Source of the DNA: Hanleya hanleyi
Lineage: Eukaryota; Mollusca; Polyplacophora; Lepidopleurida; Hanleyidae
DNA length: 64,000 bases
Direction: 5' to 3'
Assembly: GCA_036873755.1 (NCBI GenBank)
Contig: JAVTVY010037181.1
Coordinates: 97,743-161,742 of the forward strand
The translations under genes and the position numbers were made by a program. A model generated the notes under the pieces. It searched no databases. It was not told the DNA's origin and saw only the letters and a list, made by a program, of their open reading frames with translations. Below are positions 35,159-46,464 of the stretch, in pieces (position 1 is the first letter of the stretch; each line of letters begins with the position of its first letter).

Positions 35159-37227
35159 GAGTGTTTGCAACATATAGAAATTTAAATCTTTATATTCATT
35201 TAGACCGTCTGTTATACCTAAAATAGCAGTTGTTGCGTTAAGGATGAGACTGAAACCACAGTCCGAAAACCAGAGATTTACCTCTCGCCAAAACTGATTC
35301 ACAACTGGGCAGAACCAAAACAGATGGGAAATGCATTCGGACGTACTTTTACAAAACCAACAGGTATCGTGATCCTGAAATCCTATTTTGTGTAAATATT
35401 CGTTGGTTCCAAGGATCCGACTTATTATCCTGTATTGAAACCATATTAGTTTTGTATCTAAGGTAGCCGATCTGGGAACCATATAGACTCTATTCCAAAC
35501 TTCTTTACTATAAACAATATGCAGTTGATCGTGCCATTTACGTTCAAATTTCGGAACCGAATACAATTTGTGAATAAAGAGTGCAGATATTTTTCTACAA
35601 CCTTTTTTACAATTCAACAATATTAATAGATGATCAGCTATATACGTGGACCATATGTGCCTAATACATATTTACTGTGAACCTTAAGATTCTTTACACT
35701 ATATTTCAATGCGTTTATTAATCCATAATATAAAGTGAAAGCTGGACGAAAACCATAGAATTCACAGAAATCCTCATACTCTCGAAACCTTTCTTGGGCC
35801 TCTATCAAATCTATATAGTTGACTATCCCCCGCCTAAGCCATTTTGGATAGTAAACAGGTTGATCATTCACCAGAACTGCTGAATTCATCCAAATCGGTT
35901 GCTGGATACTACTAATCTGATTCGTACATATTTGTATGAATTCTGTCAAAGATAGAAATACATCTTTCCAAAAATAATTATCGCATTTGGCTGCAATGTC
36001 GTCAATGAAAACATCTCCCATTTGGTTAAAAACTGAGAATGGTACAGGAAGGATATAAGTTAATATGCTCTGCCATTTACATGTAGATGTCAATAGTTTT
36101 CTCAACCAGCTTACTTTTAGCGACTTTATAAAAATGCGGATATCCGGTGCTTTTAGCCCTCCATCTTTATATGGTTGGGTTATGGTCTTCCGCGCCATTT
36201 TAGGAGGTTGATTTTTCCAAATAAAGCCAAAACATAATTGTTCTAACTTTTTAACGAGTTCGTCTGAAGGCGATGGGAGAGCGGTTAACAAATGCGTTAG
36301 TTTTGAAAGGGCTAACGTTTTAATTACCGTTATTCTCCCTAACACTGTCAAATCTCTCCTACCCCATTCCTTTAACAAGTGTCTAATTTCCTTAACTTTA
36401 TCTTCAAAATTCAAAGCTTCTATACTATTTAGATCGATTGATAGTTTTATACCCAATACCTTAAATTCAGTACTCCATGCAAGCGGGATATCTAAATTGA
36501 GGTATTTCGGCTTATTACGCAGACTTCCTAAAAACACTGCATTTGATTTTGAAAAGTTTATATGTAGACCGGAGATGTTTGAAAAAAGTTTCAAAACTTC
36601 CAAAGTTGCCAACAAAGATTTTTTGCTGCCATCTAAAAAGAAAGTTGTGTCATCAGCGTATTGAAAAAGCTTTTGGGTTGTATCATGAATATTTATTCCT
36701 ATAATGTTTTGATCGTTGCGGACAAGGACACCCATTATCTCCACACACAATATAAATAGATATGGAGAGAGTGGGTCTCCCTGCCTGCAACCTCTGCCAA
36801 GTCCGAAGAAATGGGAGAATATACCTGACTGAATAACAGTAGAACAGCTGCCATTATATAATACTGATGTCCATTTCTGTATTGAGGTACCGAAATTGAA
36901 TGTTTTCAACACCTTATCGGTAAATTTTCATGATATAGAATCAAAGGCCTTCTCAAAGTCGATAAGCAGTAGGAGACCCGGTACGTCTTCTTTTTCACAA
37001 TACCAAATAATATCATAAATTTGCCTTATATTTTCTGCGAGACATCTTCCCGGTAGAAATCCCTTTTGATCTTCATTGATCAAAACAGGTAATACAGATT
37101 TAATCCTCTCTGCAATACAGGCAGATCCTATTTTATAAACGACATTCAGTAAGGAAATAGGCCGCCAGTTCTATAGTTTGTCTCTCGGTTTGTCGCCTTT
37201 AGGAATTATAGTTATTACCCCTTGTTT
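35159..37227 (-). pseudogene. L1/Tx1-like LINE ORF2, 5' truncated
   Basis: On the minus strand the copy starts near 37227 at GVITIIPKGDKPRDK, followed by NWRPISLLNVVYKIGSACIA, LLLIDFEKAFDSIS, GRGCRQGDPLSPYLFILCVE and the catalytic LFQYADDTTFF. The thumb and post-RT region (FGFIWKNQPPKMARKTI, YKDGGLKAPDIRIF) run to the C-terminal knuckle CWFCKSTSECISHLFWFC. An open frame of 424 codons (36912-35638) survives. Breaks are stops after PRDKL and after KAFDSIS (TGA, likely from a Trp codon) and a frameshift near 35630. It belongs to the same broad clade as the fragment at 15.95 kb. Confidence 0.9.
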
Positions 37228-37229
37228 TT

Positions 37230-40200
37230 GTGTCGTAGAGTATTAGATTTAATTGTTTAAATAACAGGGGGAAGCTTGTTCCATTCACGAGATCCACTGG
37301 TGTTGAGGGTATAAAATGATAAATTGAATCGATATAATGGCCTGTAAAGGTTAAGTTGTTGCCCTCTAGTATGATAATGATGGACGGCGGATTGTCTAGT
37401 AAAGTATGTTTGATATGATTTTGGCAAATTGTACGAATGGTGCATAAATTTGTGGACAATCAATAGACATGAGTACAAGTTTAACTTAGATAACGTCAAT
37501 ATTTGTAGACTTCGAAATAATGATGCTATATGTTCGTATTTGTTGGATAAAGTTTTTGTTCTTTCAGCTCGTTTTCGTAATAATAATAGTGTATTCAGGT
37601 GAGTAGTATAAGTGTTGCCCCAGATGGTATTACAGTAAGATAAGTAAGGAAATATCATTGAAAAGTATAAAATATACAATCTTTTGTTGTTTATAGAGTT
37701 TTTAATAAAATTTATTATTCCTATATATCGTGATATATGCGTTTTCCAGTTCAACTGGTCATTAAAATAGAGGCCTAAGAATTTAAACTGATGAAGGAGT
37801 TCTATTTCTGTTCCCGAAATAAAAAGGTGCGGCATATTGGATGGACGAATGTTGTTGTTTGGGCTAATTAGGATATATTTGGTTCTTCCAGCATTCAGCG
37901 ACAGGAGATTACAAGAAAACCAACAATGAATTTTCTCTAGTTCCTGTGTCATATTACACGAAATGCTTCTGGGAGTTCTTTAGATGAAAACACAACACGG
38001 GTATCATCCGCAAAAAGGATAATTCTGAGTATATTACTAACACTGCATATATCATTTATATATAGAAGAAAAGAATTGGCCCGAGAATCGATCCTTGTGA
38101 AACCACACAGGAGACATACATAGAATCAGAAGAAATGCCATTATAGACGAAACCAATTATTAGATGAACCGTGAAACCACACAGGAGACATACATAGAAT
38201 CAGAAGAAATGCCATTATTATACGAAACCAATTATTAGATGAACCGTGAAACCACATAGGAGACATACATAGAATCAGAAGAAATGCCATTATTATACGA
38301 AACCAATTATTAGATGAACCGTGAAACCGCACAGGAGACATACATAGAATCAGAAGAAATGCCATTATTATACGAAACCAATTATTAGATGAACCGTGAA
38401 ACCACACAGGAGACATACATAGAATCAGAAGAAATGCCATTATTATACGAAACCAATTATTAGATGAACCGTGAAACCACATAGGAGACATACATAGAAT
38501 CAGAAGAAATGCCATTATTATACGAAACCAATTATTAGATGAACCGTGAAACCACACAGGAGACATACATAGAATCAGAAGAAATGCCATTATTATACGA
38601 AACCAATTATTAGATGAACCGTGAAACCACACAGGAGACATACATAGAATCAGAAGAAATGCCATTATTATACGAAACCAATTATTAGATGAACCGTGAA
38701 ACCACATAGGAGACATACATAGAATCAGAAGAAATGCCATTATTATACGAAACCAATTATTAGATGAACCGTGAAACCACACAGGAGACATACATAGAAT
38801 CAGAAGAAATGCCATTATTATACGAAACCAATTATTAGATGAACCGTGAAACCACACAGGAGACATACATAGAATCAGAAGAAATGCCATTATTATACGA
38901 AACCAATTATTAGATGAACCGTGAAACCACACAGGAGACATACATAGAATCAGAAGAAATGCCATTATTATACGAAACCAATTATTAGATGAACCGCGGA
39001 AGCCAAAGTGATCCAACTTAGAGAGAAAAATATTATGATTTACGGTGTCAAATGCTTTTGACAGATCCAAGAAGCATACAGCACTGTAGAGCTTCGATTC
39101 TTTAGCAGAAAATTAGCATATCATGAAGAGAGCATGCTGCTAGAGAAGTAGAGTGATTTGCTCTAAATCCATACTGGTTATAGAAATAAGTTCATGTGAC
39201 TCCAGGAATTCAATCATCCTGTTAACAGCAAGTTTCTTAAGTATTTTGCTGAAACATGGCAAAACAGATATTGGTCCATAGTTAGAGAGTATAGTAATGT
39301 CACCCGATTTAAAAATGTTTGTTACTTTAGCAGATTTATAGAGAGTTGGTACTATTCCAGAGTTGAAAGATATATTGCAGATGTTCGAAAGAGGAGCAGA
39401 AATATAATTCGATACCAATTTTACTATTGATATTCGAACACCGTCCAAGCCAGGTGCAGCGGACTTCAAACTCATGATAGTGTTTTGTACAAAGTCAGCT
39501 GTGACTTGTGGAAACTGAAAATGTTCTGTAGGATGGGCACCATGATAATTTTTGAAGTTTTGTCCAGTATCTGCGATTTGTGAATCGAGGTTCGCGGCAA
39601 CTGTACTAAATTATTCATTAAATCTGGAAGCAATTTCATAAGTCTTGGATATTTCATTGCCATTTACATTAAAACAATTTAATACTTTTGCGGATTTACG
39701 TCGATTGAGTATTTGATTCAGAATTTTCCATGTAAATTTGATGTCGTTACTCTCATTGAATTTGTCTACAAAATTTTTTTTTCTAGAAACACGAAGAGAA
39801 TGGTTTAGTTTGTTCCGGTATATTCTGTACTATTCTGTTCATGTATTGAGTTCAAAATGCCAGGGGAAATCCAAGGTTTAATGATTTTCTTTTGATGTGA
39901 TTTGCGAGTGATAATAGGAAAACACTCATTATAAATCGAGTTGAATTTGAAGTTAAAAGTTTCCAGGGCTGTATTAGGATCATCATTCTCATCATTCTCA
40001 TCACAGACATCTGAAAATGTTTGATTCTTTGGATAAAACGGCCAATTTGTTCATGTGTGATTTGTCGGTAGCTGATAGTACGATTGGAGGAACATTGCCC
40101 GATTCAGGTTTCAAAATGTGAAAAATTGGAAAGTGGTCTGTAATGTCTGTCAAGAAGATGCCAGACAATAAGTTTTCTTGGAAGTTAAGAAAAATATTAT

Positions 40201-40868
40201 CTATTAGCGTTGACGTGTTTTATTTGGTGGCCTGTAAAATATTCCTTTTTTTCGCCGTAATTCAATAAAAAGAGATTCATATTCGCCATCTTCATCTAAT
40301 TGAGAAAGATCTTCTCTCATTGTGCATAATTTTATCTTTTCATTAACGCAAAAAATAAGTCCACCTCGCCGTTTCTTATTTCTTGAAGATGGAAAGGGTA
40401 TAAAGCCAGGGATGTCAAATAATGCCTCAGTTGTCGGATTCAACCAGCTCTCTGAGAACCCCAGAACACCAAAATCATATTTTAGGTTATGTATAAATCC
40501 GGTGATCTCTGAAAAATGTTTTTTAAACTTATAACGTTCATGTGTAAAAATGATAATGAACTATTTTTTAGTATAGTGTTTATTTCTTCGGTAAATGTTA
40601 ATTCAGTGTAATATTTGGATTGGTGCATATCGATATCGTTCCAGTAAGTAATTTGATAATCGGTGTCATCTGTAACAGCTTTACTGTGCCCAATATCGTT
40701 TAAATCAATTGGATTGAAACACATATTTTCTAATAACTCTAGATTCATCACATGGTCTGCTTTGGGTGTATAATAAGTTGCTTCAGGAATTTGTTCACCG
40801 AAGAATGGTAAGAATGATGCTAGGTTCGCAAATGGAACATCCTCCTCGCTGGCTTCATTTAGATCCAT
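37230..40868 (-). pseudogene. CR1-like (Crack/Daphne-type) LINE with endonuclease and RT remains
   Basis: Reading the minus strand from 40868: an N-terminal stretch MDLNEASEEDVPF, then SSLSFLHMNVISL (start of the endonuclease), NPTTEALFDIPGF and NKKRRGGLIFCVNEKI, then RT fingers at 39475-39140 (KSAAPGLDGVRISIVKLV, YGPISVLPCFSKILKKL), palm DLSKAFDTVNHNIFLSKLDH (39070), the FADD box in IILFADDTRVVF (about 37990) and the C-terminus to 37257 with FKFLGLYFNDQLNWKTHI and SGSREWNKLPPVI. The order and motifs fit CR1-superfamily LINEs with an APE-type endonuclease. Multiple frameshifts and a minisatellite in the palm inactivate it. Its 3' end abuts the L1/Tx1-like LINE. Confidence 0.85.
38163..38987. 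repeat. Minisatellite, 75 bp x 11, inside the LINE RT palm
   Basis: Units begin GATGAACCGTGAAACC at exact 75-bp steps from 38163 to 38913; the sequence at 38988 (GATGAACCGCGG) is the single-copy LINE flank. Each unit copies the LINE segment encoding GSSNNWF to VSCVVS, but in a shifted frame, so the array stays open as 25-residue units. A CATAGG variant marks units at 38238, 38463 and 38688, i.e. every third unit. Confidence 0.97.
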
Positions 40869-40904
40869 TACAGTTCAGAGATATAATGTTAGCGGTCTGA
40901 CCTA

Positions 40905-41551
40905 AAGTCTGTCCATTTTAATTAGTCGTCTGCTTTAGAGCTTGTCAAAACTCAATAGTTAACCCTGTAACAATTTTCTTTTTGGCAGCGTGTATAACAA
41001 CCTGAACTCTACAAACTGACTACGATTTCTCCATGATATCGATAATATATCACGCTTGAACTAACTTTTTAATTCTCTCCATATAAAACTCCAGTACAGT
41101 TGTTTCTGTACCGGGCCTCAATTACATAGGGAGACGTCATAATGTATTCATGATCATTGGAACAAAGGTCATTGATGCCGAATACAGTAATAACAGGCGG
41201 TCCGTGGGAGTGTCGCTTTTATCCCATGCGCAATGGAATTGCCGAATGATAAACCGCACACACCTCTATGACCGTACGGCATTGTTGACCTTTGCGCTGG
41301 ACAACACGAATACATTATGACGTCTCCCTATGTAATTGAGTCCCGGTACACGAAACAACTGTACTGAAGTTTTATATGGAGAGAATTACAAAGTTATTTC
41401 AAGAGCGATATATGATCGATATCACGGAGAAATGGTAGTCATTTTGTAAAGTTCTGTTTGTTCTGCACGATGCAAAAAAGAAAATTTATTAAGTTAACTG
41501 CTGATTATTGACAAGCTCCAAAGTAGACGACTAATTAAAATGGACAGACTA
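40905..41551. mobile_element. Foldback element, 647 bp, TA-flanked
   Basis: The outer ends are inverted copies: left AGTCTGTCCATTTTAATTAG, right its complement ending at 41550, with further pairing of AGCTTGTCAA, GTTAAC, ATATAAAACTCCAGTACAGT, and CATAGGGAGACGTCATAATG blocks. The arms reach about 240 bases each around a centre near 41140-41300. TA dinucleotides at 40903-40904 and 41552-41553 flank the element, so a Tc1/mariner-type origin is likely. There is no coding sequence. Confidence 0.8.
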
Positions 41552-41553
41552 TA

Positions 41554-42172
41554 GTATCACAATGTAGAGTGAATAAATCATGAATGAAAAAGTAAAACAA
41601 GAAAATAACATATTTATATATACAACATGACAAAGTGACGTCATCTGACATGGTTGTCTACTAGAGACAACGGATGTCGACCGCTGAAAAAGATCGGTCG
41701 GTCACTCACCCACCTAACTAAAAAATATAGAAGAAATACACATGAAGCTACTGAGATACTATTCATGTCTGCATTCACACAGGAACTATGCGTTTTAAAC
41801 GCTGTGTGGCAATAGTTACCAAATGAGGCTGTATATTACGCCACATGAAACAGAAACGACACGGCGGAATGTTGAATGGCACGTGGTGTTGAGTAGGGCG
41901 ACACGCCCAACAAAGAAATGTATAAGTAGCGTTGGCTAGGCGTCGAGACGGACACAAACGAAAAGGAAATGCAGACAGCGCTGGTATATTAGCAGAGAAG
42001 TTGACGAAGACTCAGGGCCATATATTATGTGTCGATACGGTCAAGGTAAGTTCTCTTATCCATATGATACAGAATTTGAAATAGATCCAAGTTCAATGAC
42101 AATGTATAAATTAACGTCAATATTATAACATAGCATATGTAGTTAGCACATACAAAAGTAACTTAGACACTT
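41554..42172. other. Unassigned DNA with one arm of a short direct repeat
   Basis: No gene seen. The last part, 42102-42170, is repeated at 42379-42450 with few differences (shared ATGTATAAATTAACGT and ATTATAACATAGCATATGTA). Copy 2 of the large duplication has only the second of these, so the first is a local event at copy 1. Confidence 0.55.
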
Positions 42173-44560
42173 AGTTCGGTCACGGTCCACTGATGCCATC
42201 TTTGCGGAATTTTTTACTGGAGGGCTGGCTATGCAAATCCGCTCCCATCCGATCTACAATGAAGAAGAACAGATGAGTATTTGAAATGACCTTTCTATAT
42301 TCCACACATGACATTAGTTCAGACACCTCATTTTTTCCGCATTTTCCCCATTTTTTCAAAACCACCCAACAGTATCTATCAATGTATAAATTAACGTGAA
42401 TATTATAACATAGCATATGTAGCTAGCACATATAAAAGTAACTTAGACAGGTCAGGGCAAAGGACCAGCTGGGATAAAATATTCCACATAGGATATTATT
42501 TTTATACTTCCATGATTGCAAGCTGGCATATTTTGCTAGTTATCCTGTTCGTATAAAGACATACAACAGTGGTGAGTGATGGGGAATATACTGCAAACAT
42601 CCACACGAAAAAATAATGCACGTAATTGTAATAACGCAGAGAATAATTTTCGGGAGGAAAAGTCAGCAAAATTATACAATCGGATCGGCAGTTTGCTGGG
42701 ATATATATCGCAGCTAATCCTGCACTCTGACCTGTTAGACTCTGGAGCATTGCTGTCCTCGAAAACAAGTAGATTCAGTTGATTGGTGGGTAGATTCAAC
42801 CCTAATGCAAAATATTAATATATACATGGTGACATTCCGTATAAATGGGACAGAGGCAACAGAAAAGAATATTCGCACATAGATCTTTATGTGAAGTATG
42901 CATGTATGGTTTTGTTCATTTCGCAGTCGGATTAAAATCGTTGAAGTCTTATGTGTGTGAAGTCAACATTGAAAATGGTATTTACATTGGAGAGCCACAG
43001 GTCCTAAATGGATCTAAGCATTACACGCTAATTTGTGCACCCCACCTGTCAAGAACAACGTCCACATCAATGGACCGAATGCGAGTTTGTAGCTTTCTAT
43101 CTTTTCGAAGATTGAACGCGATCGTTGAAAGCTGACTTCGCCTAATTTTCAGGGTCGGTGGAAGATCTGTGCGGATAGTTTTCCGTGTCCCTATTAGTTG
43201 ACCGCTCGTGTACAGCACTTGATCGCGCTCGGACATCTTTTGGAAAGTAACAATGATGGCAGGCGATGGTGATGCCCCTTGTTGTCGATTTCGGAACTTG
43301 TCGATTTCCTGTGGGGTTAGTAGCTGAGACGGTGTACCGCTAAAAACTGCATCTTCTGTACTGTGTCGTTCGGAATATTTAGGTCGTCTTCCATGAATTT
43401 ACGAAACACGTTTTCAGTGTCCGCGGCCGTTGTATCAAGCTTCTCGTCAAGGGGAATACCATATATCAATAAATTCTCTCTCGAATTAATATAATGTGTT
43501 CACAGAAGCGACTGTCAATGATCTTACTGGAAAACGTATCGCTAAGATAATGCTATTTTGTCAAACAGATTATCTTGTATGTCCACCAGTATACGTTGCG
43601 TGTCAACAATGTGTTGTTTGAATCAATCCGATACGGGCTGAATATAAAAAAAACCCAGTACAGCTGTACTTGCCTATGAAATAGAAACAGAAATTTGTTG
43701 AGATTTTGATTTATCAGATATCAAGCACGGATGCAGCTATACGTGTTTCTTGAGGTGCAGATAGCGCTGTAATGAAGGTTGTTGAATGTATCTGTCATTT
43801 GGACTTCATAAAGTGAACAACGAATAGATTACACGCCACTAAAAGATCTCCTATTTAGTAAATAAGTCTTGTTTACCTAATAAAAAATATATTCCCAATA
43901 TATCTCGAATATCAGTAATCGGGTTCATACTCCATGTAAGCATCACGAGACAATGCATACAATAGCCAAGTCTGGGGACCACAATAGGTCTAGACTTGGA
44001 CCTCTTCAGCTGCACAAATGCTTAGACAATAGCTGCTTACATGAAGTGTCTACCATGCAGTAATCGATACACTGGCATGGTTAGTTATCCATAGCAGTTC
44101 TGGAAATAAATAGCTCAAGAGGTTGTCTCTGAATCGGACCAACCAGTGAACGCGCTAAGCTAGCTCATTACGCCAATCCACAGCGAGGTTTGAGATGTAA
44201 ATGTCCTCGCTGGACAAACTACTTCGATGTCAGATTGAAATGGACATCGGGAATCGATGCATAAGCCGGAAGCTTGGGATACCGATTTGACAATTCCGAA
44301 CAATAGCTGGGGATGAAATGTACGAGATTGTATAATAAAAGTAATCAGCATTACTCAAGAACTCCTATCATTCGAATCACCAAACATCTCCACGTAAACA
44401 ATCTCCGAGGATTTAGGATTTACCTGGACTTGTGAAGATGGTCACATGCCTGATTCCGTGGTTTCTTGATCAGAGAGATGAGGGAAGGTGAACTTGCTTA
44501 TGCTATATTTCCTTTTGGTTTAAACGTAATTTATTTGTCTCGGGGGAAACACTTCAAGCT
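42173..44560. repeat. Large duplicated segment, copy 1
   Basis: From AGTTCGGTCACGGTCCACTG to AAACACTTCAAGCT this segment is nearly identical to 60655-63763 once the 718-bp insert in copy 2 is removed. Differences are scattered substitutions and small indels (for example a CATCCACACG word missing in copy 2 near 61073). It contains minus-strand LINE ORF1 remains. Whether it is a segmental duplication or two copies of one transposon is open; no inverted ends or clear target duplication were seen. Confidence 0.9.
43010..43640 (-). pseudogene. LINE ORF1-like protein remnant (copy 1)
   Basis: On the minus strand in three frames: RILVDIQDNLFDKIALS, then INSRENLLIYGIPLDEKLDT, ENVFRKFMEDDLNIPNDTVQ, KMQFLAVHRLS, and SERDQVLYTSGQLIGTRKTI followed by RTDLPPTLKIRRSQLSTIAF. 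This is the pattern of ORF1p-type proteins of L1/Tx1-like elements: a coiled coil, an RRM-like core starting at R-E-N-L-L-(I/F)-Y-G-I, and a basic C-terminal domain (I-x-x-D-L-P-x-x-(I/L)-x-x-R-R). An RNA-binding role is known for the family. Stops and frameshifts make it dead. Confidence 0.65.
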
Positions 44561-44570
44561 TTCAAATATA

Positions 44571-44826
44571 AACAGTGCAACAAAAGTAAGTCCCCCCCTA
44601 AACGATGTTTGATATCTTCCAAGATATTTTCCAGATCCTGATGAATTTTTGCACACACTAGCCCAGTAACCAGCCCCACACGGTATATCCAGGATTAATA
44701 CGTAGGTGTAGTTGTACGCAAATGAGCATGCGCAAACTGGGAATCGGTCCAATTTTGAAAAGTTCATGAACAGATTAATCCAGACTTTTCAATGTCAAAT
44801 CGTTATTTCATCACAGAATTCGATCA
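44571..44826. repeat. Left terminal inverted repeat of the Tc1 element
   Basis: It pairs with 46207-46462 over its full 256 bases, from AACAGTGCAACAAAAG inward to GAATTCGATCA. Both repeats contain a chance open frame starting MNFSKLDRFPVCAC, present on opposite strands, which only reflects their identity. Confidence 0.95.
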
Positions 44827-44858
44827 TGTTGACTCCGTATCTCGACGGTCAGTAATCA

Positions 44859-46014
44859 TTAAAATCGCGTGTAACCGCCACGACATTGGATGACATTTCG
44901 ACAACGTGCTCGTATGGTGTTGATGAGGCTTGCGATCCGACGTTGCGGGATGGCTAACCACTCCTCCTGAAGCAGGCGTCTCACGTCATCAAGATTTGAC
45001 TCCACCCCAACTCGACGATAGACCGATTGTTTCAGCTGATCCCAAAGATGTTCGATGGGATTGAGATCCGGAGAACTGGCGGGCCACTGCATGTGGTCAA
45101 TGCCTTCAGTTTGGAAGAAGCCATTTACAATCCTTGCCCGATGTGGACGCGCATTGTCGTCCATGAAGACAAATCCATCCCCAACGGCACCTGCGTAGGG
45201 CAAAACCTGTGGTCGAAGAACTTCAGTCACGTAGCGATTAGCGTTCAAGTTCCCCTGAATCGGCACCAGATCGGTTTTACCGGTCAAACTAATGCCTGCC
45301 CAGACCATTACGCTGCCACCACCAAAGGCCGTTACTGGTTGCACGCAACATTCGGCATGCTGCTCTCCCTGACGACGCCACACACGCCTCCTACCGTCAA
45401 CGTGACGGAGACAGACACGCGTTTCGTCACTGAAGAGAACATTGCCCCACTGTCGTCTGGTCCACCGAACATGATTTCTTGCCCACTGCAGACGCGCTAT
45501 CTTATGACGGCGGAGCAGAGAAGCCTTCTTGACCATACGCCTAGCACGCAATCCGACGGCTTTTAGGCGTCTCCTAACTGTTTGAGCACTCACTCTCCTA
45601 GCGCCGGCACCAGCATCTGCTCTTATTTGATCTCGGACCTCTCGTGCTGAAATTCAGAATGGGAGTTAAGTGAATTGAGGAGTGAGTGAGTCGTGTTTAA
45701 CGGAACGAGTTGGATATGCGCTACATCAGAAAATGGTATTCGATTTTTTTGTGGCACACCGAGGCCCTCATACCTGATAACGTTCTGTTCCTCAGTGTGA
45801 CGTTAACGATTCGACGGTCTTGTCGTCGTGTGGTCGTCCTGGGCCTTCCACTTTTTGGTAGATCCTTCACATCCCCTGTAGCACGAAACTTTGCTTGCAA
45901 TTTGCGAATTGCTTTAGGTGTTACCCCCATTCGACGAGCAACCTGTTTTACAGGGGTGTTAGCCTCCAACAGACCAATTGCAACAGCCCTATCCATATTG
46001 GATAAACGAGGCAT
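44859..46014 (-). CDS. Tc1-type transposase with one intron, apparently intact
   Basis: Exon 1 is 46014-45774 and exon 2 is 45646-44859, joined in phase (GTATGA donor, TTTCAG acceptor) to give 342 residues, the normal length of Tc1 transposases. Exon 1 starts MPRLSNMDRAVAIGLLEANT with a helix-turn-helix (VKQVARRMGVTPKAIRKL) and a GRPRTT hook. Exon 2 carries a second helical DNA-binding part (SAQTVRRRLKAVGL) and the catalytic triad: FSDETRV, FMDDNARPH and SPDLNPIEHLWD, with 34 residues between the second Asp and the Glu (DD34E). The enzyme cuts and pastes the element into TA sites in the nucleus. Without the intron the frame would break at RTLS, which explains why it looks split. Confidence 0.9.
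45647..45773 (-). other. Intron of the Tc1 transposase (127 bp)
   Basis: On the minus strand the boundaries are TTATCAG|GTATGAGG and GAATTTCAG|CACGAGAG. Splicing restores LS-A-REVRDQIRAD, as expected in Tc1 proteins. The intron contains a GTTAAACACGACTCACTCAC word, like the 3' tails of SINEs in this window, so part of it may come from a SINE. Confidence 0.8.
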
Positions 46015-46206
46015 GGTTTACCACAGAACTTCAACTGAATGCCCAAGATTTGTGGGCAGAAATATGGGATATTCAGGTATGAGACCGTTTTTATTGACCA
46101 TCTCGGACATCAAATTACGTAAAACCCGTTATGTGAAACCGCATGAATTTCTTGTGGTGGTTGACATGTCCTGGATGCCCAACCACACGAATATTTCATG
46201 ACTGGT

Positions 46207-46462
46207 TGATCGAATTCTGTGATGAAATAACGATTTGACATTGAAAAGTCTGGATTAATCTGTTCATGAACTTTTCAAAATTGGACCGATTCCCAGTTTG
46301 CGCATGCTCATTTGCGTACAACTACACCTACGTATTAATCCTTGAAATACCGTGTGGGGCTGGTTACTGGGCTAGTGTGTGCAAAAATTCATCAGGATCT
46401 GGAAAATATCTTGGAAGATATCAAACATCGTTTAGGGGGGGACTGACTTTTGTTGCACTGTT
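46207..46462. repeat. Right terminal inverted repeat of the Tc1 element
   Basis: It is the inverted counterpart of 44571-44826 and ends CTTTTGTTGCACTGTT before the flanking TA. A few single-base differences from the left repeat (for example CTTGAAATAC against CCTGGATATA in the complement) show slight divergence. Confidence 0.95.
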
Positions 46463-46464
46463 TA

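Larger units (their letters stand above)
44571..46462. mobile_element. Complete Tc1-type transposon, 1892 bp
   Basis: The element begins AACAGTGCAACAAAAGTAAG and ends with its complement, flanked by TA at 44569-44570 and 46463-46464, the Tc1/mariner target. Terminal inverted repeats are 256 bp each (44571-44826 and 46207-46462) and almost identical. Between them lies a minus-strand transposase gene with one intron and no disabling change that I could find. It sits 10 bp outside copy 1 of the large duplication and is absent from copy 2. Confidence 0.95.

Noticed and set aside
38141..39070. A 309-codon open frame with hydrophobic 25-residue repeats, which looks like a repetitive membrane protein
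   Set aside because: It is the LINE palm coding DNA read in a shifted frame through a 75-bp minisatellite; the first residues (DLSKAFDTVNHN) are plain RT sequence.
42845..43135. A 96-codon plus-strand frame conserved in both copies of the large duplication
   Set aside because: The two copies are nearly identical as DNA, and the minus strand there encodes recognisable LINE ORF1 segments, so the plus frame is a shadow.
44531..44767. Two copies of an open frame starting MNFSKLDRFPVCAC, at 44.6 and 46.3 kb
   Set aside because: They are the two terminal inverted repeats of the Tc1 element read on opposite strands, not a duplicated gene.
45027..45566. A 179-codon plus-strand open frame
   Set aside because: It lies antisense to the catalytic domain of the Tc1 transposase and has no family resemblance.
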